A stretch of DNA of 64,000 nt from Gnetum montanum (taxonomy: Eukaryota > Streptophyta > Gnetopsida > Gnetales > Gnetaceae), in contig MNCI01017725.1 in NCBI GenBank assembly GCA_015680685.1, positions 186,391 through 250,390 of the forward strand. Reading direction: 5' to 3'. A program made the translations under genes and the position numbers. Below, one piece after another: positions 24,863 through 35,639 of the stretch. The first letter of the stretch is position 1; each line of letters begins with the position of its first letter. The notes beneath the pieces were generated by a model. The model was not told the DNA's origin and did not search any database. It worked only from the letters and a program-made list of their open reading frames with translations.

Positions 24863-25012
24863 TTTAGTGAATATGGATCACCTGCTCGAAGTTGTGGTCC
24901 ATGAGAATGTTGGTGGGTTTGAGATCGTCATGAATGACAAGACTATGGCATCTGTGATGAAAATAGTGCATAGCTTCAACAATGGTGATTGCCATGTCTA
25001 CGCGTTTCTACA
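24863..25012 (-). pseudogene. Receptor-like kinase fragment captured in X1
   Basis: On the minus strand this reads KRVDMAITIVEAMHYFHHRC and then VIHDDLKPTNILMDHNFE. That is kinase subdomain VIb, with HDD in place of HRD. The spacing alpha-E helix / HRDLKPxNILLD is that of plant LRR receptor kinases. A stop follows (about 24866) and another precedes the block, so only about 50 codons remain. It is unrelated in sequence to the kinase gene at the left end of the window. Confidence 0.75.
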
Positions 25013-25199
25013 AGCCCAGAACGCCTCCGGATTCTTGCTGTGTTCTCCTGTGAAGAAAGCCTTGCCACCACGTACCACGTCGCCAACATCCGTCGCAGCC
25101 GTAATAATACTTGGGCACTCGCACTGCCCTCCTTCAGTTACATATAGCAGAGTTTCACTTCATTTGCAAGTAAGCTTTGAATTTCTTTTTTGCCAGGCC

Positions 25200-25415
25200 A
25201 TGGGAGCAACTGCAACAGTAATAGTCGAAGAAGAAGAAGCGCCTGCTTGTGCCCAAAACCATAACCATAACAGTAATCCTCAGCAGCAGCAGCAAAATGA
25301 AAAACAACAGCAGAAAAAGCAATTGCCGCAGCACGCCTTGTTCGCCGACATGAACCCTAAAAAGTTAAAATCATGGCCCATGCAGAGCCAACAACACGAG
25401 GCATTAGTCTTTTAG
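25200..25415 (+). CDS. Gln-rich 71-codon ORF in X1, unknown function
   Basis: ATG in the context GCCATGG at 25200, directly after a splice-acceptor-like TTTCTTTTTTGCCAG. The protein starts MGATATVIVEEEEAPAC, has His-Asn and poly-Gln runs (residues about 21-42), and ends FADMNPKKLKSWP... It looks like the first coding exon of a host gene, but I recognise no family. The upstream open frame from 24852 is probably not part of it. Confidence 0.4.
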   Translation: MGATATVIVEEEEAPACAQNHNHNSNPQQQQQNEKQQQKKQLPQHALFADMNPKKLKSWPMQSQQHEALVF

Positions 25416-25444
25416 ATATATCTCAGTGCAGGCTTTGCTTTGTT

Positions 25445-26044
25445 TTAACTTTCATAGGTATCGAAGTAAACGAAAACAGAGTCGGAGAAATCGTCGTTGA
25501 GATGGAGGAGCATGTCTTTGAGTTTGACATTGAACCTGCAAGTTAGATCGTTCGGCATGACCGCGCACTGATCCTGGTTCATGTCATTGATGGGTCTTTG
25601 ATACCAGAGGCCTGAAATCCGACGATGCAGCTGTCCATGAAGGCGTCTGCGCCAACGAAGGCTCTGACTGACGTGGGGAGGAAGGGCATCAGCTGTACCC
25701 GCGTGTTGCTCAAGTTCTCCATTTGCTGTGGCAGCGGAATTCGACCCCCCTGCCAAACAAACCCAAATCCGCCAAGCAAGCAAGCAAGCAAGCAAGCGCA
25801 AGAAATTTGTCAGTTCTATACAAGAAACAATAGTCAAAACCAAAATTGAATTGCGTATGTATGTGTTTATGGTTGGTTGGTTGGTTACTTGCTTGCTTAC
25901 GAAAACACTGCTGGTGGAGCTGAGGATGCCGCTTCCACAGGAGGCGTAGTTGAAGCGGTGTAGAATGGCCTTTCCCTTCGTCCACGGCCCCAAGTTCTGT
26001 GGCGAGTACCTGTTCACGCCCACTCCTAGCTCTTCCGTTGCCAT
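25445..26044 (-). pseudogene. GDSL esterase/lipase fragment captured in X1
   Basis: Exon A (26044-25901) reads LGPWTKGKAILHRFNYASCGSG, the conserved region around GDSL block II (NYASGGAGI). It ends at a GTAAGC donor. Exon B begins at 25749 after a GGCAG acceptor: GGRIPLPQQMENLSNTRVQL, then VGADAFMDSCIVGF. A frame change near 25600 is followed by CAVMPNDLTCRFNVKLKDML and FSDSVFVYFDTYES, again GDSL-like. The catalytic Ser block and the C-terminal DxxH are absent. GDSL lipases are secreted plant hydrolases; this copy cannot be functional. The retained intron shows capture at DNA level or from unspliced RNA. Confidence 0.75.
25776..25889. repeat. Tetranucleotide repeats inside the GDSL intron
   Basis: (CAAG)n at about 25776-25796 and (GGTT)n at about 25871-25886 lie within the intron between the two GDSL exons. 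They explain several spurious open frames on the plus strand here. Confidence 0.8.
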
Positions 26045-26449
26045 TCAAAACATTGATAGCAACGGTAGTTTTTCTATCATCCATATGTAATACCTTCAAA
26101 ATTCAACATGGTGCGTGAAAGTATCATGTTTTTAAAAAAGTATTATTATTCAAGAATTAAAGGAATTCATGGAATAATTATACCGAGGACACTTCGCAAC
26201 TATAGCTTGTATTTCGATAGTAACTATGATATTTATGACTAACCTTAATTCCTGATGATGATTGTAACTACCAATAAGCAACTATAAAAAGGGCTTCAAG
26301 GGTAAAAAGAAGAGAAGGAGCTTGGAAGAAGAATTATTGAAGGCTACTTGTAAGAATGGTTTGCTAATTGCATCATAAATTCAGCTGCTTTGTTTACAAC
26401 CTATGAGTTCTCTTTTTCTCATTTTGTTTTAGTTTCTTAGCTAATGGTT

Positions 26450-26910
26450 TGGATAATTTTGTGTTTAGCATTTAATTTTTGGATTTTTTTGATTGCTCTT
26501 ATAGCTTTATTTTCGAGCAATTCTAGACTTCTATTTGGTTGTCATATAAGAGCTTATGTTGTCTTTGGAAAGGCATCCTAAGCAATTTAATAGTAATGTC
26601 TTTATGAAATTGCCTGAGTCTAGAAGGTCTAGAAAATCCTTGATATTTTGAGTTGATTTGAAATAGCTTTAATTGTTAAAGTTTTTTCCTTGATGTTTCA
26701 ATCTTGAAATTGTTAAATCTTTTTTGATAGCCCTATTATTTGCAATTCTTGACAACTATTTAACTAGCCAAATAATAGCTTGTATTCTATTGTTTACAAA
26801 GCATTTTGGTAGTTTAATAAGGGTGTTTTTTTATGAAATTGCCTATTGAGATTAGAGGGTTTGGGTAATTTGTACCACTTTAGATTGAATTGGAATAGCT
26901 TTATTTGGAA
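26450..26910. repeat. Two diverged tandem copies in X1
   Basis: Copy one (about 26480-26670) and copy two (about 26720-26905) share, in order: an AGCAATTCTAGAC/GCAATTCTTGACA block, a CATATAAGAGCTTATGTT/AAATAATAGCTTGTATT block, TTTATGAAATTGCC, and AATAGCTTTA. Each is roughly 190-240 bp and they differ by many substitutions. They lie upstream of the GDSL fragment. The rest of X1 to 27443 shows no gene. Confidence 0.6.
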
Positions 26911-27443
26911 GTGTTTCCTCATGCTCAATTTATCCCGCTTAAGTGTTTGAGATTTCATACAAATCTGCTTTCTTTCTTCTTCTCTTTTAAAATCCATTGA
27001 ATCTCACTCTATTTCTAATTTTCATGTGGATCTTTCTCTTTGGGGAAAACTAGGAGTAGATTTCTGTAGAATTGTACTTAAACATTTTGGTGAAATTTTA
27101 TTTGTTTCAAGTAATGCACTATAAGGACTGTATAGAGTAAGTGACTTGACAAAATAGGAATCTTTAATGACTCAAAGTATTTAACCAGGTTAGTTGAATT
27201 TGCATTATAATAGCCAGTTATAGTTTCATACACAAACCCAACCATTTCAATATTCATGACAGCAAACACACATTGACACTTAGTTTGCTCTATTACAATT
27301 GAGTTTATTTGGAGGTATCTAGGCCTTAGTGTTTCCAAAGACCAACAAACACTTAAACTTAAGTTTGAAGGAACACCTTCATTTCCTATGATCCAAGTCA
27401 CGAGACTGAAGGAAAAGTTGGCAGTCCCAAACGGTTGCCAACA

Positions 27444-28030
27444 CATACCACCCCCAAGCCAATGGTAATGCTGAAGTCACAAAAAAGGAGATAACTAAAA
27501 TACTAACTTGCCCTGGTAGTAAGTATAGGAAGGACTAAAGCAGTAAACTCAATGATGCCCTCTGGGCTTATCATTCAACATGGAAACTTCCTATTGGATA
27601 CTCTCCCTATGACTTATTGTATGGGAAACTCCAAACACTTTCCATCCAAGCAGAACTTTGTACACTTTCAATTGCATATGACCTTGACTTAGACCTAAGT
27701 CTATCACAAAAAGAAAGATTAATGAACCTCAACATGCTATATGAGCATTGATTAGTGGCCCTGTCATCAAATGAAGTGCATAAGGCACATAGTAAACAAT
27801 GCCATGACCTCAGAATTAAGAAGGTAAAGTTTCAACCAGGAGATAAGGTGCTATACTAGAACCCCATGTATGTTCCTCAACAAACAAAATTTCAAATGCT
27901 ATGGGAGGACCCTTACATTATCTATGAGACCTTCCCGTCTAAGGCCATGATGATCTACCACCCTAATAGCCCAAATAAAAGATTATTAGTCAACACCTAG
28001 CAACTAAAATTTTTCCATGAACCATGAGTA
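27444..28030 (+). pseudogene. P1 integrase, 3' part
   Basis: Resumes after X1 with YHPQANGNAEVTKKEITKI, retaining the catalytic Glu. Then come DALWAYHSTWKLPIGYSPYDLLYGKL, DLDLDLSLSQKERLMNLN, VHKAHSKQCHDLRIKK and FQPGDKVLYW. The C-terminal domain ends near LVNTQQLKFFHEP. No chromodomain is visible. The same region in P2 (57840-58460) and M2 (36060-35640) aligns throughout. Confidence 0.83.
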
Positions 28031-29718
28031 ACCAGTGGAAATAACACCTCAATAGATAATCCAGGATGCTCGATCTTTCGGATCTCCTCCTCCCAACTTA
28101 TTTGTGGGGGAGATGGCCATCTATGCTGAGATTCTACAAAGTGGCTCCTCAATTTTTAACTTTTTTGTTTTACACCGTCTTTAGTACGTTTTTCATTTTC
28201 TTGGATCTTTTACAATTTTTTCTATATTTGCTTTATTTCACTTTATTTAAATTTTTCTTACATTTCTTTATTTTCCTTTATTACCATCAAGACTTTGTTG
28301 CCAACTATAGATGCTAATTGATAATGGTTTACAACTTCATTGATTATTTGATTACAAATGATTGGATTACATGTTAGAATCTTGACGTTTACTAATGGAA
28401 CATTGATTCTTTTCATGATAACAGACAATGAGTTCATGTCATCCACCACTCCACACAACTTGATGGTATTTCCTCATTTTGGAAATATGAGGTCCCTTCT
28501 TAATAAAAACTTATAACAAATTGGTGACCTTGGTATTTTCCAAATTTGGAACAAATTAAGTGGATGAGCAAGGGTGTGACTTCAATGGAATTTGGCACTT
28601 TTGTAGTTGCCTATTGTTTAGGGTTGCATGAGTATTTCCATGGTTTCTCAACATTCCTTGGTCAACCAATAAACTAGAAGCAATGTCTTTGCATGGTGTG
28701 GTTTCAATTTGAAAAAAAAAAATAATGGGAATTCAAGGCACACCCCTTAGACACAATAATGGGCTATAAGCACTAGTTATGGGGTTGGAAAGACATATTA
28801 CCCATGCTTGAAGGCACCCCTCTAACTAAGACCCTTTTCACTTCTTGCTTCTCTTTTCTTCTTTCTTTGGAATGATGAGTGATCTGTGGGGATGTTCATA
28901 TACCCTGGGAGGTGGAATGGTCTAATGTGTCAATGTGAAGTCACTGGAAGTGGATGCTCTTAATTCAAACTAAGGAAGAAAGTTCTTAGGTCATATTAAT
29001 CACATCTTCCACGATGTGACCACCATGCAGAACTCCATTCCACACATGGTTTGTCCCACGTACTCTTTCTATGTACCATCTCATTACCTTTTCTCATGAA
29101 TGTTTCAATGGGTTCATTTGGTAAATGGTTGGAATTATCTAATGACTTCGTTGATGATTGGATTTTTAACGATCCACAACAATGAATCATCCTTGGGACC
29201 CATAGACTCCTTGGTTTGAGTGCATGCAAGGGCATTAAGGACATGAGCCTACTATGGAGAGGATCCACTTGCATACTTCTTGGTTGGAATGGTTAAACTT
29301 CTTATTCCTTAGCAATTTTTACTTTCAAACCTTACGTTTTACATCATGATGCATCTAGTTTTGCATTCCTTAGCACATCAATCTCCTCTAAATCTAGCAT
29401 TTGACCCTATTCTAAGCTTTTCTAGCGTCCTCTAGATTTCAATTTTATGTAAAAAATCTTTATTTTTCCTTAGTTTTAGCTTTACGTCGTGGGGGCCACA
29501 AACCATAGGTTTTTGATAGAAAATTTTTCAAAATTTTTCTAACTCTCACAAGGTTTGACTAATAAAATAATATTAAAGGTCACTAACTCATGCATGTTAA
29601 ACCTTACCAACAAACTTAGGTAGCTATTCAATAATAATAATAATAATAAAATAACATTAAAATGATCAATCCACCATAATCACAACTTAGCCTAAGTGTA
29701 ATTGGCCAATGAGACAAG
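28031..29718 (+). other. P1 non-coding spacer between integrase and ORF3
   Basis: No gene seen. It holds a PPT-like TGTGGGGGAGATGGCC (about 28101-28117), also present in M2, a T-rich stretch (28145-28300), the CACTAGTTATGGGGTTGGAAAGACAT block (28770-28800, as in P2 at 58590) and the hairpin (29221-29277). An (AAT)n run lies at 29630-29650. A clear internal TATA/palindrome module like that of P2 is not visible; GTTTTTGATAGAAAA near 29509 is too weak to call. Confidence 0.55.
29221..29277 (+). ncRNA. P1 copy of the conserved hairpin
   Basis: TGCATGCAAG (29221-29230) faces CTTGCATACT (29268-29277) across a 37-nt loop, pairing 8 of 10. The loop ends GGAGAGGATCCA, matching GGGGAGGACCCA in P2. Confidence 0.5.
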
Positions 29719-29778
29719 GTATCAAAGTGTTCTAAGTTACACATTAAAAGCTAATCCCTGGTTATGTTGTGATTACAG
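29719..29778 (+). other. P1 putative 60-nt intron ending at the ORF3 ATG
   Basis: GAGACAAG|GTATCAAAG opens and GTGATTACAG|ATGGCG closes a 60-nt segment ending directly at the ORF3 start codon. P2 (59801-59860) and M2 (33827-33768) have the same 60-nt length with the same ends. It is short for a plant intron, so the acceptor may instead be used by a distant upstream donor to make a spliced ORF3 mRNA. Confidence 0.45.
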
Positions 29779-32565
29779 ATGGCGTTGAAACCCAAAAGAC
29801 CATAGGAGGGAGGACCATCCCAACCAAGGGACAAGAAACCAAGAGGGGGAAGAGGCTAGCAGCCATAGCAGCCCTAAGAAGAAGCAACTGAAACTCATGT
29901 AATGGAACTTCTTCAAGAGGAGCTCAAAGTGGAATCTATTTGCCAAATTCCCACAACTAAAATCAATTAATTGTAGTGAGACGAGGTGCCTGGGATTGAA
30001 CTAAATTTGGAGGTTACCTTGATTGAGGTTTGCTTAAGAAAAATTAGCACTAAGGAGGTTAAAGTTCGATTCTTCAAGAACTTAACTTTGGTCCCTTCTT
30101 GGACTTGGCACCAGAAGAGGTAAAACCTCAAATGCAAACCTCTCCCATGTGGCCTATCCTCACTTCCAGTGGGAAGTGGTACATGGGAGAGACATCCTCT
30201 TTTGGAACAATAGGCAAGTATATGTCATGGTCAAGATCAAGGACATCGGTGTGTCCTATTCAATTGAGGTTATTTCAGAGACCCTTAGGTTACTTGACAC
30301 TAGGATAACCTTGGCAGAGATTTCGATGTAAGTGAACCTAGAAGTCAAGAAGAAATGGGTCCAGCAGTGCTATGAAGTGGACTGTAAGAAGTATGGTGCA
30401 CTCACTAAGCCAAAAATGGCATATTTCAAAATTGTGGCTTGTCACCTCAACCCAATGGTGAGGCTGAGTAAAATCATCGCCTTCTCTACCCATGTGTGTG
30501 CTACTCTAAGTGAAAAATTCCTAGTTAACCTCCCATAGCTCATCTTCTGGGAAATTGAGAAAAGATTTAAAGAAAACAAGCATGGGAGAAAGACACTCCC
30601 ATTTCTGTGCCTCATCAGAAATTTATGCAAAGAGGAATGCATAGCCCATTATGCTGATGATTTGCTTCATTAATCTTCTACCAAATCTTGGTAGGATATG
30701 ATAAAGGACAATGTGCTTACCAAGTTGCAAGAAGAGGAGTGACCACCACCACCAAAAACTCAAGAAACAATGTCAAAGGCTTATGATGCCATTGAGCACA
30801 TGCAGAAGCTCCATGAGCAACTCCTGTAGCAACAACATGAAGGATCAAGTGGTGGGGAATCTTCAATCTACTAAATAGCATTGAGTCACCTCAACGAAGT
30901 TACCAGAACCATTAGTTGGTTGGAGGAGACTATACCGCTATTCTCTGCATAAAGGATGCAAGTGCTTGTGAGGTCAAATCTAAGCATCCAAGAGGTGATG
31001 GTGTCCATCCCAGGACAACAAAAATTCCTAAAGATCTTTAGGAATGCTGCCACTTTTTTAGTGTTCTCAAAGGTGGGCAAGGGGACAACTATCTTGGTGA
31101 TGCAGCACCGTAGAAAAGAGACAAGAGTAGAGGTCATGGTTGATTGTGTAGTAGAGGCTCTAAATGCTCCTGCAGCTACCTTGCTAGACATTGCTGCACT
31201 TAGAGATGTGCAGATGTCTGCATGATCAAGTGGGAGGCTAAGTGAAGCCTAGCACAAGGAGGTGCTAGGTCGACTGGTGAGGGCCAAGCACTACTTTCGA
31301 AGATCCTTGATCTCTCCGATAACATCACCAATACCTAGCTGAAGCTACTAGAGACTAAGGGCAAGCTCATTATCATTAATGCCTAGCTTAAGATAGCCAC
31401 AATTGAAAACCAACAGTTGGTTGTAGAAGTTGCAAAATTGAGAGCCCACTTAGCTAATCCTGCCATTCTCAACCAAGTAGTAACAAGGGATGCAACTTTC
31501 TTACAACTTCAAAACAAACTCAGAAAGCCTAAGAAGGAAAAGAAGGAAGTGGTCTTTGATGTGTCCTTATCAGAGGACATGGCCTACAACACTGATAAGG
31601 ACTTGTCGCAAGTTTGCAAGAATAACATCACCCTAACCAAGAACATCCATTACCTGCAAAATATCAAGACACAAAAGGATCAAATGGTGGAATTTGTGTG
31701 ATAACAGTAGGAGTAGCTTGCCAAGGTAAACATGGATTTGAGGAGATTGGCTATTGAGAATCGTAATCTGTCGATGGAGGAAGTCCATGTGCTTCGCCAG
31801 AAAACAACCATTCAGATGGCCACCTAGAAGAATGAGGCCCTAAAATTTAAATGAGTAAAGAATCATTGCAGGGACCAAGTAGGGCTTCTCAAAGAAGTCA
31901 ATGAAAAAAAATCCAACTAGCCAAGGCAAAGATGAACGAGACCCTTCAACAACTCCAACAAAGAGGCAACATGTGGTAACCCATCTTTGATGGATTAAAT
32001 GCCTACAAAAAAGTTGAAATTCTCCTAAAAGAATTGTAGATCAAGGAGATGATAGAATATATGAAGTTAGTCAACCTCTGATATAAAAACTTGGTAATGT
32101 TGACTACCGAAAGGCCATATTATGAGCTAGAGAAATAAGTGGCCAGCTTATACCTCTTATATGAGGTAGAGTTTAAGCATCACAAAGACACAAATAAAAA
32201 ACTAGAAATAGCTAACATTGAGCTTAAAGTGCTCAGAGCTTGATTCATAAATCAAAGATTAGTTGCTGAGAACTTGGCCAAAAGAATGAACGATTATCAA
32301 GAGCTGTAAAACCTTATCAGGATGTTCAACATTGAATGTAAACAATTCACTATGTGGTTCATGAATGTCAAGGAGCTATTTTTGGCAATGCACTATCTAT
32401 GGGATGTTCCTGTACTAGGTCACATTGGTGATAATGTGTGAACTTTATACGATCCCTGGAGTAAGGAGGAGAAGATGAAGGCATTGTTGGATGCCTTCTA
32501 TCTTCCACCAAAAGTAGCAGCTGCAGTAGGATAGCTACAATAGCTATCTCAACCTTAACCAGCAC
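29779..32565 (+). pseudogene. P1 ORF3
   Basis: Starts ATGGCGTTGAAACCC. Fragments across frames match P2 and M3 ORF3: KKWVQQCYEVDCKKYGALTK, YFKIVACHLNPMVRLSK (30390-30480) and FLVNLP; then a linker and a long charged helical region with coiled-coil character (31400-32300), for example VVEVAKLRAHLANPAILNQ. The end reads WSKEEKMKALLDAFYLPP before M2 cuts it at 32565. Stops are frequent. The function of ORF3 is unknown. Confidence 0.68.
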
Positions 32566-33430
32566 TAATGAGTGGTGAGGTATCCCTATGCCCAACCATA
32601 CCAATCACTAAGGTGTTCACACACAATCTGATCGAATTCCATAGACCTTAAGTTCTTAAGTACATTGGTTCTAAGATGTGAAATCTAATTGGAATGATCA
32701 TTGTCTTCTCAAATACACTTGTGAAGCTTAAGGATATGGTTTAAGTGTAATTGAGGTACATGATTTTTATCATTTTATGTTTTATAAATTTAATCGCCTA
32801 CAATAAGAATGAAAGATAGAGTAATTTAAGATTTGATTCATCTACTGCCTAGCTAGCCTAACATAAGTACTTGTTCCCACTTTCTAGACACATCCTGAAC
32901 ATGTATAGCACTGTTGGGCTATCAAATGTTAAGCATTTCTAGGTTACCAAGTGCTACACATATGCTTGAGGTGGTCATGCTTATGTTCATTAACAACCAA
33001 AAACTAATTGCTTAATTAAAGTGCATTAAAGTGAAGTGCATGAATATTAAATGCATCAAGAAAACATTAATCTATTCTTAGTGCTGCAAGGGTGATCAAA
33101 AGGGTTCATTTTTATTCCTATCACACTACTGTGCTTAGGTACATTAGTGCTTGAAAAAAGATCTATGTACACACTCAGACTGCTGTTGCAGGCACTTAGA
33201 AAATATTCTAACTTTAGAGAAAACAAACTGTAAGAGCTTCGCTATCTATGAAAAAAATTGATGAAACACTATATCTAAATTGTAAGCTGAGTGCCATATT
33301 TATAAGCTGGCATATACCTCGTGATATCAAATATTTGACATCATGTCTTGGGATCCAATATCGAGTATTTGATATTGAGGCTCTGATATCAAATATTTGA
33401 TATCAGAGCTAGTCAAAACATGATTCATCA
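32566..33430 (-). repeat. M2 3' LTR
   Basis: Plus-strand left end TAATGAGTGG (TG mutated to TA), right end TGATTCATCA, followed by the PPT complement CACCTCCATGACT. It matches the partial 5' LTR at 41730. U3 holds GATATC palindromes (33320-33409). A TATA-like TATAAATATGG lies on the element strand near 33295. Confidence 0.85.
33380..33409 (-). promoter_or_regulatory. 30-bp perfect palindrome in M2 U3
   Basis: The arms are GCTCTGATATCAAAT and its exact reverse complement, with no spacer. Two further GATAT sites precede it (33321 and 33371). It is the longest perfect palindrome I found in the window and lies in U3 upstream of the TATA box. Confidence 0.75.
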
Positions 33431-33767
33431 CACCTCCATGACTAAATGAAAACTCATCCTCAAGTGAAGAAGAGGAGGAATAAAGTCCTTACAAAATATT
33501 TGGTACGTATGGGATTATTGACTAACATACAAACTAACTCAAATGGAACAAATAGACTCCTAAGTGCTCAAGTGTATGGATTACAATCTTTTACAAAATT
33601 GGATGTTCATAACAAGAGAAGAGAACACCCTAGATGAAATTGACATCCACTCCTTTGGCAACTGAAGAGTGAGAAGGAAGATTTAATGATCATGAAGAGT
33701 CCTCATTATGTGGTACTACTGCATCATTCATGGTGAAGATAGCCTCACTTCTAGTCCATGCTTCCCA

Positions 33768-33827
33768 CTGCAATCACAAAAAAATCATGGATTAGTGTGC
33801 AATGTGTAACACATGGTTGTTAAGCAC
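33768..33827 (-). other. M2 copy of the 60-nt intron-like segment
   Basis: On the element strand GAGACAAG|GTGCTTAAC starts and TGTGATTGCAG ends exactly 60 bases later, as in P1 and P2. The ATG that should follow is changed (TGGGAAG), consistent with loss of ORF3. Confidence 0.45.
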
Positions 33828-34125
33828 CTTGTCTCATTGGTGGTTACACTTAGCTAGGTTGTGATTGTGGTAGATTGATTCCTTTAGTAGTGTTAGTAGG
33901 AAGACTGAAAAATAGGGCAAAATAGATAAGCAATCCATTAAATTTGAAAAAGTTCAAACAAGATGAAATGCTTGAAGAGGGTTTAAGAACTCACAACAAT
34001 AAAAAGGAAAGTTCACTGAATAATGTTGTGAAGATGTGCACAATTGGATGTCATTGATGAGGTAAACAAAAGGATTTGATTATAAGAGTGTTTAAGGATA
34101 AAGAACTTAACTAACCCAACCAAAA

Positions 34126-34183
34126 GATATGCAAGTGGGTCCTCCCCAAAGTAGGCACAAGCCTTCTATTGCCCTTGCATAAC
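34126..34183 (-). ncRNA. M2 copy of the conserved hairpin
   Basis: GATATGCAAG (34126-34135) pairs 9 of 10 with CTTGCATAAC (34174-34183). The loop holds TGGGTCCTCCCCAAAGTAGG. Confidence 0.58.
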
Positions 34184-34657
34184 TTCAAACCAAGGAGTCC
34201 GTGGGCCTTGTGGATGATTAATGGTTATGGAAGGTTAAGTACAAAAACTCAGAAGAAACTACCTAAGAATTTTAACACATCAAACCAAGACATCGAATAA
34301 GAACATGAAATTAGTAGTGAGGTAAGACATGGAAAGCATAGATGGATGAGAGAGAGAGAGAGAGAGCAAAATGGAGTTCCTAATTAAGTTTACATGAAGT
34401 TCCTTGTGAATTTTATAGTTAAATGACTTGATAAGATCCATCCTTAGTCCAAACCAAAACCAACCACATTCAATGACTTCGCGTTGCCATTTTAAGACCA
34501 ATCCATCCCCCTGAGACATAAGAGTGCTGCCATAGAACAACTCCTATTCTTTATTAGAGAAGAAAAGAGTAGGAAGTGAGGAAGGGCCTTAGTTAAAGGG
34601 GACCCTCAGGCATGGGTAACATGTATTTCTAGTCCCATAACTAGTGCTTATAGCTTG

Positions 34658-34815
34658 TTTATTTTGTCTAAGGGGCATGCCTTGAATTCTCATCTTTATT
34701 TTTTGAAATGTGAACCACACCATGCAAAGGCTTACTTGTTTATTTTTTCTAAGGGGTGTGCTTTGAATTTCCATTGTTTTTTTTATGAGAATCGCACTAT
34801 GCAAAGACTTATTCA
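34658..34815 (-). repeat. 81-bp tandem duplication in the M2 spacer
   Basis: TTTATTTTGTCTAAGGGGC... (34658-34738) is followed by a diverged copy TTTATTTTTTCTAAGGGGT... (34739-34815). Both end in a CATGCAAAGGCTTA or TATGCAAAGACTTA phrase. Confidence 0.75.
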
Positions 34816-35639
34816 ACTTCCTTTATTAGTCGACATGGAATGGTAAGAAATATTTGAAAACATGCATGCACCCAAGCAAGTAGAAAAGCACAAAGAATAC
34901 TGAATCCCCTTGAAGTCACATCCTATTCAAACCTTTGAATCATTCCCACATCCAAAAACTACCAAAGTTACAAATTCATTATAATTTTATTAATGAAAAA
35001 GGGACTGCACATTTTTAGAATAAGGAAAACTATAGAGTTTTTGGATGTGTGGATGTTGTGGACTCATTGCCTGTTGCATAAAAAGAAACCATGTCCTCAT
35101 TATCTGTAACAAAATTCAAAGCTAGAATCTAGACACCAAAAATCAAATAACAAAATAGTACATACCATCATCAAGTAAAAAATTACTACTGTGCCTAGAA
35201 CTTATTAACAAAAAGTTAGGAAATCACACCAAAATAAAAGAAAATATAAAAGAAAGTGCAAAATATTTAAGAAATAGCAAATGTACTAATGATGTTGTAA
35301 AACAAAAATTAGAAAAGAATGTGTAAAACAAAAAGTTATAAAACAAAAAGATGATAAACTGAGGAGCCACGTATATGGTTAGCATGGATGGCCATCTCCC
35401 CCATGACTAAGTTGAAAGGAGGAGATTTGAAATATTAAGTGTGGTTGCCCATCTGATGAGGTGTTTGTTGTATTACCTGGCTTATGATCATGTAAAGGTT
35501 TGATTTATTGTATGTTGACCAGCTGTTTCTTGTTTAGGCTTTCAAGTTTGTAGATAATCATGGCCCCAAAAGAAAAAAGTTTTGTAAATAATATAGGGTC
35601 CTTCTCACAATGTTTGAAACCTAGTTCATTGAGGTACAT

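Larger units (their letters stand above)
24056..27443. mobile_element. X1: 3.4-kb LTR-type insertion carrying host gene fragments
   Basis: Begins TGTTGG and ends CCAACA, with CATAC directly repeated at 24051-24055 and 27444-27448; removing it restores the integrase frame LTTPYHPQANG. Short TG...CA ends with a 5-bp duplication are typical of LTR retroelements, often copia-like. I found no second internal copy of the ends and no gag or pol. It contains a receptor-kinase fragment, a Gln-rich ORF and a GDSL lipase fragment on both strands. It could be a giant solo LTR, a large derivative with captured genes, or an unknown transposon. Confidence 0.75.
7081..32565 (+). mobile_element. P1: Athila-like Ty3/gypsy retrotransposon, plus strand, interrupted three times
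   Basis: Oldest visible element. Order: 5' LTR (7081-7929), PBS, gag (8250-9176 and 19472-20900), protease (about 21000-21530), RT-RNase H (about 21780-23270), integrase (23350-24055 and 27444-28030), spacer, ORF3 (29779-32565). M1 interrupts gag, X1 interrupts integrase and M2 interrupts ORF3. Removing M1 and X1 restores collinear gag and integrase and exposes clean 5-bp duplications (TTGTG, CATAC). The RT motif FMDDFS, the tRNA-Asp PBS and the ORF after integrase point to the Athila side of the gypsy group. The 3' LTR is not in the window. Confidence 0.88.

Noticed and set aside
25710-26099. Further ORFs on both strands across the GDSL fragment
   Set aside because: They run through tetranucleotide repeats in an intron and through the wrong frame of the GDSL exons.
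24056-27443. X1 as a Helitron or Pack-MULE
   Set aside because: Helitrons leave no target duplication and Pack-MULEs have long terminal inverted repeats with about 9-bp duplications; here there is a 5-bp duplication and TG...CA ends.
34349-34366. (GA)n run as a regulatory site
   Set aside because: A simple repeat in the M2 spacer, absent from the other copies.
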